Counted from the stretch's first letter, positions 1-5,661 are shown. The stretch is 5,661 nt of DNA from an uncultured Lachnospiraceae bacterium (GCA_947594085.1 CANQEB010000175.1:1-5661); one strand, 5' to 3'. Program-made: numbers and translations. Notes: generated by a model not told the origin, from the letters alone.

Positions 1-1371
1 CAGCCGATGCGCCAGTCGTCCGCGCTCGCCGCCGCTTAAGTCGCTGACACGCTTGAACACGTCGTCCCCGGTGAAGAGGAAGGACGCGAGAACATTCCGG
101 ATCTCGGTGTTTGTCATGTCCGGATAGACATCGGAAATCTCATCCATGAGCGTCTTTTCCATGTGCAGAAGCTGGTGCTCCTGATCGTAGTAGCCGATAT
201 GCACCCGGCTTCCTAGGGTAAACGCGCCTTTGTCTGCCGGAACCAGTTCGTTGAGGATCTTGAGGATTGTCGTCTTGCCGGTGCCGTTGTCTCCGATGAC
301 CGCGACGCGCTCGCCACGGCGGATCGTGAAATTCAGATCCGAGAAGAGCGGGTTGCCCGGGAAAGACTTGGACAGGTGCTCGACGGTCAGCACATCGTTG
401 CCGCTCGTAATCTGCGGGGTAAAGCGCAGGTGCATGTCCGAGCGGACTTCCGTGGGCTTCTCCAGCACCTCAATCTTGTCCAGCATTTTCTCGCGGCTCT
501 CCGCGCGCTTGATCGACTTTTCGCGGTTGAAAGACTTCAGCTTCGCGATGACGGCCTCCTGGTGTTTGATTTCTTGCTGCTGATTCAGGTACGCGCGCCA
601 TGCGGCCTCGCGCAGCTGCGCCTTCTTCTCCGCATAGGCACTGTAGTTTCCCGCGAACACGGAAAGCTTCCCGGCGTCGATCTCGAGAATCTTCGTGGCG
701 ACGCGGTTCAGGAAATAGCGGTCGTGCGCGACGATCAGCACTGCTCCGCTGTAGCTCATCAGATAGTTTTCCAGCCATGCGATCGAGCTCATATCCAGAT
801 GGTTTGTCGGCTCGTCGAGCAGCAGGATATCAGGAGCGGACAGCAGGAGACGGCCGAGGGCGACGCGCGTCTTCTGACCGCCGGAGAGCGTGCAGATCTG
901 TTTGTCGAATTCGTCCTCAGCGAAGCCAAGCCCTTTCAGGATGCCGACCACCTCGCTGCGGACCGCGTAGCCGTTGCCGTGCTCGAATTCCACCGAGACG
1001 CGGTTGTACTGTTCCATGAGGTCAGAGAGTGCGTCGCCGGTGAGATGCTTCATCTCGTGCTCCATCGCGCGCAGACGCTGTTCCATCTGCAGAAGTCCCT
1101 GCTTTACACTCAGGAGCTCCGCGTAGATTGTCCGCGTGCTGTTGACGTCCTGGTGCTGTTCGAGATAGCCGAGCGTCTTGCCCCTGGTAAGCGCAACCAC
1201 TCCAGAATCCGGCTCCATTTCGCCGACGATGATGCGCAGAAGCGTCGTCTTGCCAGCGCCGTTGATGCCGACGAGCGCGGTCTTCTCATGATCTTCGATG
1301 TGGAACGACGCGCCGGAAAGGATGACGTCCGTGCCGAAGGATTTCGATATATTCTGACAGGAAAGTATCAT
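1..1371 (-). CDS. ABC-F family ATPase (YdiF/Uup-like), C-terminus outside window
   Basis: Soluble ABC-F protein with two ATPase domains on one chain and no membrane segments; members act on the ribosome in translation or antibiotic protection. The 457 codons seen begin MILSCQNISKSFG. Domain 1 has Walker A GINGAGKT (35-42), signature LSGGQ (162-166), Walker B LLLDEP with catalytic Glu187, and the H-loop histidine at 216. A charged helical linker (about 245-310, rich in K/R/E) matches the ABC-F interdomain linker. Domain 2 has Walker A GDNGTGKT (360-367) and signature LSGGE (445-449), then the window ends. Relatives are usually 520-650 residues, so roughly 100-190 are missing. The start is ATG at 1371-1369, with AAAGGAG 7 bases upstream. 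After the second signature the residues read RGRLAHRL, less usual than the family's GR-(V/L)-x-LAK. Family assignment is certain; subfamily is not. A housekeeping YdiF-type protein is more likely than a resistance determinant, but this cannot be settled here. Confidence 0.95.
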   Translation of the reverse strand, partial: MILSCQNISKSFGTDVILSGASFHIEDHEKTALVGINGAGKTTLLRIIVGEMEPDSGVVALTRGKTLGYLEQHQDVNSTRTIYAELLSVKQGLLQMEQRLRAMEHEMKHLTGDALSDLMEQYNRVSVEFEHGNGYAVRSEVVGILKGLGFAEDEFDKQICTLSGGQKTRVALGRLLLSAPDILLLDEPTNHLDMSSIAWLENYLMSYSGAVLIVAHDRYFLNRVATKILEIDAGKLSVFAGNYSAYAEKKAQLREAAWRAYLNQQQEIKHQEAVIAKLKSFNREKSIKRAESREKMLDKIEVLEKPTEVRSDMHLRFTPQITSGNDVLTVEHLSKSFPGNPLFSDLNFTIRRGERVAVIGDNGTGKTTILKILNELVPADKGAFTLGSRVHIGYYDQEHQLLHMEKTLMDEISDVYPDMTNTEIRNVLASFLFTGDDVFKRVSDLSGGERGRLAHRL

Positions 1372-1385
1372 GGAGATGCTCCTTT
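1372..1385 (-). promoter_or_regulatory. Ribosome binding site of the ABC-F gene, with possible self-pairing
   Basis: Reading leftward, AAAGGAG (1385-1379) lies 7 bases before the ATG and fixes the start. The spacer contains CTCC, so GGAG-CAT-CTCC (1382-1372) could fold into a 4-bp hairpin with a three-base loop that hides the Shine-Dalgarno sequence. The pairing is seen in the sequence; an effect on translation is inference. Confidence 0.7.
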
Positions 1386-1406
1386 GGATTTCATTATAAT
1401 CACTGC

Positions 1407-1448
1407 GCGTCCGACCTTGCGTGCATCGACTGAGGCGGACGCTTTTTT
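1407..1448 (+). terminator. Rho-independent terminator, rightward orientation
   Basis: GCGTCCG (1407-1413) pairs perfectly with CGGACGC (1436-1442). Inner pairs CCT/AGG extend the stem if A1414 is bulged. TTTTTTGTTTT follows directly on the plus strand. No rightward gene ends before it: the plus strand to its left is the antisense of the ABC-F gene. It could stop antisense or readthrough transcription before it reaches the channel gene. The same stem lies in the 5' leader of the leftward ABC-F transcript, where no U-run follows it, so it should not terminate in that direction. Confidence 0.6.
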
Positions 1449-1459
1449 GTTTTGTACCC

Positions 1460-1487
1460 ATTATACTAAAAATCTGGCAAAAGACAA
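1460..1487 (-). promoter_or_regulatory. Sigma-A promoter for the ABC-F gene
   Basis: Reading leftward, a perfect -10 TATAAT (1465-1460) is preceded 16 bases upstream by TTGTCT (1487-1482), four of six matches to TTGACA. Transcription would start near 1453 and give a leader of about 80 bases that contains the 1407-1442 hairpin. A second TATAAT nearer the gene (1398-1393) has no acceptable -35 element and is probably incidental. Confidence 0.6.
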
Positions 1488-1507
1488 CAAGGAAAACGAA
1501 AACTTGC

Positions 1508-1535
1508 TTGATTAAAACAAATGAGATGATATACT
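1508..1535 (+). promoter_or_regulatory. Sigma-A promoter for the potassium channel gene
   Basis: TTGATT (1508-1513, four of six to TTGACA) and TATACT (1530-1535, five of six to TATAAT) are separated by 16 bases. Transcription would start near 1542, leaving a leader of only about 15-28 bases. Its -35 element lies 20 bases from that of the leftward ABC-F promoter, so the two promoters are back to back and could share a regulator. Confidence 0.45.
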
Positions 1536-1557
1536 ATATTTACATAAATTTATAGGA

Positions 1558-2775
1558 ATGGACCGAGGCATGCGAAACCAATTAAAACAGAAGAAAAGAC
1601 GAATTTTTGACATCATCCAGATCGGCAATGCCGGGGATTTCCCCAGCATTCTCTTTGATGTGCTGATGACGGTCGCGATTTTGTGCAACCTTTTTATCGC
1701 GATTTTTGACACCTTCGAGGCATCAGCGAACTACAAGTGGCTGCTCCATACGGTAGAGTGTGTCACGGTGGTCGGGTTTACGGTTGAGTATGTGCTGCGC
1801 GTCTGGACAGCGGAGTATCTGTATCCGCAGATGACCCCGCAGAAAGCGAGATGGAGGTATATCTTTTCCTTTACCGGAATCATCGACCTGTTGTCGTTTT
1901 TGCCGTTTTATTTGCCGGTCTTTTTCCCGACCGGGATCGTGGCATTTCGCATGTTCCGCGTGATCCGCATCCTGCGGTTGTTCCGGGTCAATCGCTACTA
2001 CGACGCGTTCAACGTCATCTCAGATGTGCTGCGACGCAAGAGAGGACAGATCGTGTCTTCGGTCTTGATCATTCTGATCTTGATGACGGCATCCTCGCTC
2101 TGCATGTACGGACTGGAGCATGAGGCACAGCCGGAAGTGTTCAAGAACGCGTTTTCCGGCTTTTGGTGGTCGGTCTCCACGCTGCTGACGGTCGGATACG
2201 GCGACATCTATCCGGTCACGGTGGCGGGGCGTATCTTCGGTATCATTATCACGTTTCTTGGTGTCGGTATGGTGGCAATTCCGACCGGCATCTTGTCGGC
2301 AGGCTTTGTCGAACAGTATTCGATGATCAGGGAGTCCGCAAACTATCTTCTGAATGAGGAGATGCGTTTCGTGCGCCTGAAGATCGGCGCGAAACATCCG
2401 TGGGTTGGGCGTAAACTGCGCGAGATCGATCTTCCGCCCGGACTGTTTCTCGCCATGATCCAGAGAGCGGACGGCTCCATGCTTGCGCCGGAGAGGGATA
2501 CGGTGATCGGCGAGGGAGATGTGGCGGTGATCAGCGCCGAGTCGAGCGCCGACCGCAGCAGTCTCACCCTGCGCGAGATCATTCTCGGGGAACACCATCC
2601 GTGGAACGGCTGCCGGATCCGGGACCTCGATCTGTCGCGTCAGACGCTGATTGTCATGATTCGTAGAAACGGCGATCCGCTTGTCCCGAAGGGCGACACG
2701 GTGCTGAAGGAGAAGGACGAGATTTTCCTGTGTACGAGGAAGAATATCGCGGATTCGAAGCTGATCCGGATCTGA
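1558..2775 (+). CDS. Voltage-sensor-type potassium channel with two C-terminal RCK_C (TrkA_C) domains
   Basis: Predicted inner-membrane K+ channel subunit of 405 residues, expected to work as a tetramer. Approximate segments: basic N-terminus (1-25), S1 31-51, S2 62-83, S3 101-122, S4 126-147, S5 164-184, pore loop 197-219, S6 222-250. S4 has arginines at 131, 134, 137, 140, 143 and 146, the every-third-residue voltage-sensor pattern. The filter TVGYGD (211-216) is the K+ signature. The cytoplasmic tail holds two homologous RCK_C/TrkA_C domains (about 270-327 and 337-393), each with HPW-x-G, R-(E/D)-x-DL and DTV-x-x-E motifs. There is no RCK_N Rossmann domain. RCK_C domains of other K+ systems bind ligands such as c-di-AMP; a ligand here is inference. 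Start is uncertain: GGA abuts ATG 1558, while AGGA lies 12 bases before an in-frame ATG at 1570, which may be the real start (401 residues). No terminator is obvious downstream. Confidence 0.93.
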   Translation: MDRGMRNQLKQKKRRIFDIIQIGNAGDFPSILFDVLMTVAILCNLFIAIFDTFEASANYKWLLHTVECVTVVGFTVEYVLRVWTAEYLYPQMTPQKARWRYIFSFTGIIDLLSFLPFYLPVFFPTGIVAFRMFRVIRILRLFRVNRYYDAFNVISDVLRRKRGQIVSSVLIILILMTASSLCMYGLEHEAQPEVFKNAFSGFWWSVSTLLTVGYGDIYPVTVAGRIFGIIITFLGVGMVAIPTGILSAGFVEQYSMIRESANYLLNEEMRFVRLKIGAKHPWVGRKLREIDLPPGLFLAMIQRADGSMLAPERDTVIGEGDVAVISAESSADRSSLTLREIILGEHHPWNGCRIRDLDLSRQTLIVMIRRNGDPLVPKGDTVLKEKDEIFLCTRKNIADSKLIRI

Positions 2776-2860
2776 CAATTTGACATTTGAAGCTGTATTT
2801 GGGTGGTCCGTGTCTTTGGCATACAACTGAGGATCGTGATTTTTGAACAGTATTTGATTG

Positions 2861-2880
2861 CGCATATAAATTCATATGCG
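2861..2880. repeat. Perfect inverted repeat upstream of the rex promoter
   Basis: CGCATAT (2861-2867) and ATATGCG (2874-2880) are perfect inverted 7-mers around a 6-base centre. No T-run follows on either strand, so it is a poor terminator. It ends 17 bases before the rex -35 box, where an operator for another regulator could lie. It could also be a weak 3' hairpin of the channel transcript. The function is unknown. Confidence 0.5.
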
Positions 2881-2897
2881 GTATTGGTATGCTGCGA

Positions 2898-2915
2898 TTG
2901 ACAAAAAATAGACAA
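2898..2915. promoter_or_regulatory. Candidate Rex operator overlapping the rex promoter
   Basis: TTGACAAAAAATAGACAA compared with the clostridial Rex consensus TTGTTAA-N4-TTAACAA agrees at 10 of the 14 defined positions, including the outer TTG and CAA and the correct 18-base length. It covers the -35 box and most of the spacer, where bound Rex would block RNA polymerase. Rex autoregulation is known in several Gram-positive bacteria. The weak positions are the inner TT/AA pairs, and part of the match comes from the -35 box itself. Confidence 0.45.
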
Positions 2916-2926
2916 GTGAGTATAAT
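2898..2926 (+). promoter_or_regulatory. Full-consensus sigma-A promoter of rex
   Basis: TTGACA (2898-2903), a 17-base spacer and TATAAT (2921-2926) match the vegetative consensus at all twelve positions. Transcription would start near 2933, giving a leader of about 33 bases before the GTG start of rex. Such a promoter would be strong if unregulated, which fits control by the overlapping candidate repressor site. Confidence 0.88.
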
Positions 2927-2965
2927 ATTTTCCGACAATAGTTTGATGCAAAAAAGGGGTAAATC

Positions 2966-3601
2966 GTGGAAGATCATGAGATTTCAAAAGTGGTGGTCAA
3001 ACGGCTGCCGCGCTATTACAGATATCTGGGAGATCTGCTTGAGAAGAAGGTAGAACGTATCTCGTCCGGAGAGCTGAGCGAGCTGATGGGGGTCACAGCA
3101 TCTCAGATTCGCCAGGATCTGAACAATTTTGGCGGATTTGGTCAACAGGGCTACGGTTACAATGTGAAGTATCTGTACAACGAGATCGGCAAGATTCTTG
3201 GTCTGGACAAGGTCTATAATATGATTATCGTCGGGGCAGGCAATCTGGGACAGGCGCTCGCCAATTACGTGAAATTTGAGAAGCGTGGGTTTTGGATCAA
3301 GGGAATTTTTGATGTGAATCCGAAGCTTTGTGGTCGCACGGTCCGCGGGATCGAGATCCGGATGACGGATGAGCTGCCGCAGTTTATTCGTGAGCATGAG
3401 ATACAGATCGCGGCTCTGACGCTTCCAAAGAGTGGCGCTGAGGTGATTGCACCGATCCTTGTAGAAAACGGTGTGAAGGCGATTTGGAATTTTGCGCACA
3501 CAGATTTGCATGTTCCCCCAAACGTCATTGTTGAGAATGTGCATCTCTCGGAGAGCTTGATGCAGCTTTCCTACAATCTAAATCACTCAGAAAATATATA
3601 A
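2966..3601 (+). CDS. rex: Redox-sensing transcriptional repressor Rex
   Basis: Homodimeric cytoplasmic repressor that binds operators when NADH/NAD+ is low and lets go when NADH rises, controlling fermentation and anaerobic respiration genes. Length 211 is normal for the family. The N-terminal winged helix (about 8-70) contains VVKRLPRYYRYL, the recognition helix ASQIRQDLNNFG (45-56) and the wing GFGQQGYGYNV (57-67). The NAD(H)-binding Rossmann fold follows, with GAGNLG (90-95) and Asp116 at the end of the second strand, the position that normally holds the adenosine ribose. The C-terminal part, with WNFA and NLSY-like helices, gives the swapped-helix dimer. The GTG start at 2966 is favoured by AAGGGG (2954-2959), 6 bases upstream. 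It has its own consensus promoter and a possible operator for itself. Identification is secure. Confidence 0.98.
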   Translation: MEDHEISKVVVKRLPRYYRYLGDLLEKKVERISSGELSELMGVTASQIRQDLNNFGGFGQQGYGYNVKYLYNEIGKILGLDKVYNMIIVGAGNLGQALANYVKFEKRGFWIKGIFDVNPKLCGRTVRGIEIRMTDELPQFIREHEIQIAALTLPKSGAEVIAPILVENGVKAIWNFAHTDLHVPPNVIVENVHLSESLMQLSYNLNHSENI

Positions 3602-3611
3602 GAGACAATGA

Positions 3612-3645
3612 CAGGCCGGCGGAGGGGAAGACATCTGCTGGCCTG
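3612..3645 (+). terminator. Strong hairpin after rex, possible terminator without a U-run
   Basis: CAGGCCGGCGGA (3612-3623) pairs with TCTGCTGGCCTG (3634-3645) across a 10-base loop: 12 pairs, two of them G-U. The bases that follow, ATATGCATTATTGC, are AT-rich but contain no continuous T-run, so intrinsic termination would be weak. It may instead stabilise the 3' end of the rex mRNA or partly separate rex from nnr. Confidence 0.45.
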
Positions 3646-3646
3646 A

Positions 3647-3662
3647 TATGCATTATTGCATA
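3647..3662. repeat. Small perfect palindrome between rex and nnr
   Basis: TATGCA (3647-3652) and TGCATA (3657-3662) are perfect inverted 6-mers around TTAT, directly behind the larger hairpin. This could be an operator for the downstream genes or a chance AT-rich palindrome. A possible -10 TATGAT lies at 3682-3687, but the only -35-like TTGCAT (3656-3661) is 20 bases away, so no nnr promoter is claimed. Confidence 0.35.
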
Positions 3663-3723
3663 AGGTAGCAAGGAAAAATTCTATGATTTAATGTTTATAG
3701 ATATCACATTTATAGAAATTATG

Positions 3724-3730
3724 GAAGGAT
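3724..3730 (+). promoter_or_regulatory. Ribosome binding site that decides the nnr start
   Basis: GAAGGAT, with core AAGGA (3725-3729), lies 9 bases before ATG 3739. The two in-frame ATGs upstream (3691, 3721) have no such site, and the residues they would add (MFIDITFIEIMEGWRH) do not resemble the family, whose members start close to the LLNAEQM motif. Confidence 0.75.
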
Positions 3731-3738
3731 GGCGACAT

Positions 3739-5298
3739 ATGGAATTTCTATTGAACGCGGAACAAATGAAACATTGTGACAGTGATACGATTGAGAAGAT
3801 TGGAATTCCGTCGCTTGTACTGATGGAACGCGCGGCTCTTTCGGTAGTCGATGAGATTTATCGCGCAGGGTGTGATTTGCGCTCCGTACTTGTGGTTTGC
3901 GGTTCCGGAAATAACGGAGGAGACGGCTTCGCGGTCGCCAGACTTCTCGACGAACAGGGAGTGCGCGTGACAGTCGCATTTGTCGGAAACGAGGAATCGA
4001 TGTCGCCGGAAACTTCGGCGCAAAAGCAGATTTGTGAAAATTGTGGGATAAAAATCAGCAGTAATTTTATGCAGCGCGAATATACTGTTATAGTAGATGC
4101 CATTTTTGGCATCGGAATGTCAAGAGATGCGCAGGGGCGGTATGCGCAGATCATTGACTGGATCAATCAGCAATCCGCGTTCAAGGTTGCAGTGGACATT
4201 CCGTCTGGAGTCAGTGCGGACACAGGGCGAATTCTTGGGACTGCTGTTCAGGCAGATCTCACGGTCACCTTTGCATACCGAAAGCTTGGACATGTGTTGT
4301 TCCCAGGGACAGAGTTTTGCGGAAATGTAGTGCGACGAGATATTGGCATTACCGCGGATCGGTTCCAGAGAGGAATACCAAACATTTTTACATATGGGGA
4401 GGAGGACCTTTCGAGGATTGCCGGGCGCAGACCATATTCCCACAAAGGGACTTACGGAAGGGTGTTGTTGATTGCCGGAGGCCACGGGATGAGCGGTGCC
4501 GCATGCCTCTCTGCGATGGCGGCATATCGCAGTGGGAGCGGATTGGTACGTGTGTTCACACCAGAGTGCAATCGTGAGATCATACAGACGTATCTTCCTG
4601 AGGCGATTGTCACAACGTACAGAGATGACTATTCCAAAACAGCAGGACAGGCCAGAGAGGGTGCTGAAAGAGTTACAGCCTACAGTGAAATGCATTTCCC
4701 TGCGAGGGAGCTTGAGGAAGCATTGGCGTGGTCTGATGTGACAGGGATCGGTCCAGGCTGCGGGACAGACCGTATGCAAGAGGAGATCCTCGCAACGGTG
4801 CTTTCAGAATACAAAAAACCGCTCGTAATCGATGCAGACGGCTTGAATTTGTTGTCGCGGCGCCCCAATCTGTTGTATGAGACGGAAGCCTCTGTGATCC
4901 TGACGCCGCATATTGGAGAGATGATGCGGCTGACCGACAATACGAAAGAGGAAATCTTATCAGATATTTTGCAGACGGCAAGGCAATTTGCGCGTGAATA
5001 CGGTGTGGTTTGTGCGCTCAAAGATGCCAGGACGGTTGTCTCAGACGGCTCGCGGGTCTATGTGAACACATCTGGCAACAACGGTATGGCAGTCGGCGGT
5101 TCCGGAGATATTCTGACAGGAATAATTTGTGGACTTCTCGCGCAGAAAATGTCTGCGTTTGATGCAGCGGCGCTTGGCGTGTACTTACATGGGCTTGCCG
5201 GAGACGAAGCGCAGGAGAAAAGAAGCGCCTATGGCATGATTGCACGCGATATCGTAGACCAGATCGGTGAGGTGCTGAAGCGGAGGACAGAAGAATGA
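3739..5298 (+). CDS. nnr: Bifunctional NAD(P)H-hydrate epimerase / ADP-dependent NAD(P)HX dehydratase
   Basis: Metabolite-repair enzyme of 519 residues, close to the usual length of about 500-515. The N-terminal YjeF_N domain (1-215) interconverts the R and S epimers of hydrated NADH/NADPH. It shows LLNAEQMKHCD, the CGSGNNGGDG motif (54-63), Asp120 and VDIPSG (152-157). The C-terminal ribokinase-like domain (about 230-515) dehydrates S-NADHX/NADPHX using ADP. It shows HKGTYGRVLLIAGG (235-248), GIGPGCG (336-342), DADGLN (365-370) and GGSGDILTG (453-461) with the catalytic Asp457. TPHIGEM (389-395) replaces the common TPHPGEM, a proline-to-isoleucine change beside the conserved histidine. The region 290-330 is more divergent than the rest. 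The gene follows rex after 137 bases and overlaps alr by 4 bases. In many relatives acpS lies next to this pair, but it is absent between rex and nnr. Cytoplasmic; identification is secure. Confidence 0.96.
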   Translation: MEFLLNAEQMKHCDSDTIEKIGIPSLVLMERAALSVVDEIYRAGCDLRSVLVVCGSGNNGGDGFAVARLLDEQGVRVTVAFVGNEESMSPETSAQKQICENCGIKISSNFMQREYTVIVDAIFGIGMSRDAQGRYAQIIDWINQQSAFKVAVDIPSGVSADTGRILGTAVQADLTVTFAYRKLGHVLFPGTEFCGNVVRRDIGITADRFQRGIPNIFTYGEEDLSRIAGRRPYSHKGTYGRVLLIAGGHGMSGAACLSAMAAYRSGSGLVRVFTPECNREIIQTYLPEAIVTTYRDDYSKTAGQAREGAERVTAYSEMHFPARELEEALAWSDVTGIGPGCGTDRMQEEILATVLSEYKKPLVIDADGLNLLSRRPNLLYETEASVILTPHIGEMMRLTDNTKEEILSDILQTARQFAREYGVVCALKDARTVVSDGSRVYVNTSGNNGMAVGGSGDILTGIICGLLAQKMSAFDAAALGVYLHGLAGDEAQEKRSAYGMIARDIVDQIGEVLKRRTEE

Positions 5299-5661
5299 AC
5301 AACGGAAGAATTACAGCATATATTCATATGAAAGCGATCGCAGAGAATTTCCGGCGCATGAAAGAAAACCTCAGAGAAGGAGTGCGGATGGTTGCGGTTA
5401 TCAAGACGGACGCTTATGGACATGGGGCAGTGCCGATCGCTTGCATGGTGGAGTCCTATGATTATATTTGGGGATTTGCGGTTGCGGCCTTTTCTGAGGC
5501 GTTGGAGCTGCGCGAAGCAGGAATTACAAAGCCGATTCTGATTCTCGGCTATACATTTGAAGAGGATTATCCCGAGATAGCCGCGCGTGGAATTCGCCCA
5601 ACCGTGTTCACGGCTGATATGGCGCACAAATTCTCGGAGGCCGCCAGAAGCGTGGGCGTGA
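5295..5661 (+). CDS. alr: Alanine racemase, N-terminal part (3' end outside window)
   Basis: PLP enzyme that interconverts L- and D-alanine for peptidoglycan. The 122 codons seen are about one third of the usual 370-390 residues. VIKTDAYGHGA (35-45) is the PLP motif: Lys37 forms the Schiff base and Tyr41 belongs to the conserved AYGHG stretch. The usual alanine after K-x is threonine here (KTDAYGHG for KADAYGHG). GFAVAAFSEALELREAGI (60-77) and PILILGY (80-86) match the following barrel strands. The ATG overlaps the nnr stop codon (ATGA). GGAGG (5282-5286), inside the end of nnr, lies 8 bases before the start, so translation is probably coupled and the two genes share an mRNA. The frame is intact to the right edge. 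Confidence 0.95.
   Translation, partial: MNNGRITAYIHMKAIAENFRRMKENLREGVRMVAVIKTDAYGHGAVPIACMVESYDYIWGFAVAAFSEALELREAGITKPILILGYTFEEDYPEIAARGIRPTVFTADMAHKFSEAARSVGV

Noticed and set aside
376..1515. Long plus-strand open frame (379 codons) opposite the ABC-F gene
   Set aside because: The minus strand encodes a clear ABC-F protein with all motifs. The antisense frame has no recognisable domain, and a G+C-rich third codon position in the real gene keeps such frames open.
1504..1520. TTG...CAA element in the channel promoter as a second Rex site
   Set aside because: It is 17 rather than 18 bases long, and its left half matches the consensus poorly.
2020..2865. Minus-strand open frame (281 codons) opposite the channel gene
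   Set aside because: It is antisense to well-supported membrane and RCK_C coding sequence, has no family features, and starts inside the intergenic region without a ribosome binding site.
3608..3646. Twelve-codon frame MTGRRRGRHLLA after rex
   Set aside because: It has no ribosome binding site and lies on the 12-bp hairpin, which explains its composition.
3656..3671. TTGCATAAGGTAGCAA upstream of nnr as a Rex site
   Set aside because: The TTG-CAA spacing is 10 instead of 12 bases and the inner consensus bases are missing.
3694..3716. Direct repeat TTTATAGA (3694-3701 and 3709-3716) before nnr
   Set aside because: The unit is only 8 bases of AT-rich sequence in an AT-rich leader, so chance is a sufficient explanation.

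Overview
The window looks like chromosomal DNA of a Gram-positive, low-oxygen bacterium of the Bacillota, most likely a Lachnospiraceae-type clostridium. The reasons are the redox repressor Rex with an almost clostridial operator, textbook sigma-A promoters, strong AAGGAG-type ribosome binding sites, and a rex / NAD(P)HX-repair / alanine racemase neighbourhood typical of this group. The assignment is an inference from gene content; no species is claimed.

Layout. Bases 1-1371 (minus strand) hold the first 457 codons of an ABC-F ATPase whose end lies outside the window. Bases 1372-1557 are a divergent promoter region: a leftward promoter for the ABC-F gene and a rightward one for the next gene lie back to back. 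A hairpin with a T-run, oriented as a rightward terminator, sits inside the ABC-F leader. Bases 1558-2775 (plus) encode a six-transmembrane voltage-sensor potassium channel (TVGYGD filter, five or six arginines at every third position in S4). It ends in two tandem RCK_C/TrkA_C domains with no RCK_N domain. Bases 2776-2965 hold a 20-bp perfect palindrome and a full-consensus promoter (TTGACA-17-TATAAT) whose -35 and spacer coincide with a candidate Rex operator. Bases 2966-3601 encode Rex, starting at GTG. Bases 3602-3738 carry a 12-bp hairpin and a second small palindrome. Bases 3739-5298 encode the bifunctional NAD(P)HX epimerase/dehydratase Nnr. It overlaps by 4 bases (ATGA) the start of alanine racemase, which runs off the right edge.

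How the genes may work together. Rex senses the NADH/NAD+ ratio, Nnr repairs damaged hydrated NADH/NADPH, and Alr supplies D-alanine for the cell wall. Nnr and Alr are translationally coupled. The channel and the ABC-F protein look like independent units concerned with ion homeostasis and ribosome function. The left part (ABC-F and channel) is visibly richer in G+C at third codon positions than the rex-nnr-alr part.

No RNA genes, mobile elements, CRISPR arrays or broken genes were seen. The least ordinary items are the channel with duplicated RCK_C domains, the structured ABC-F leader, and the promoter-embedded candidate Rex site.
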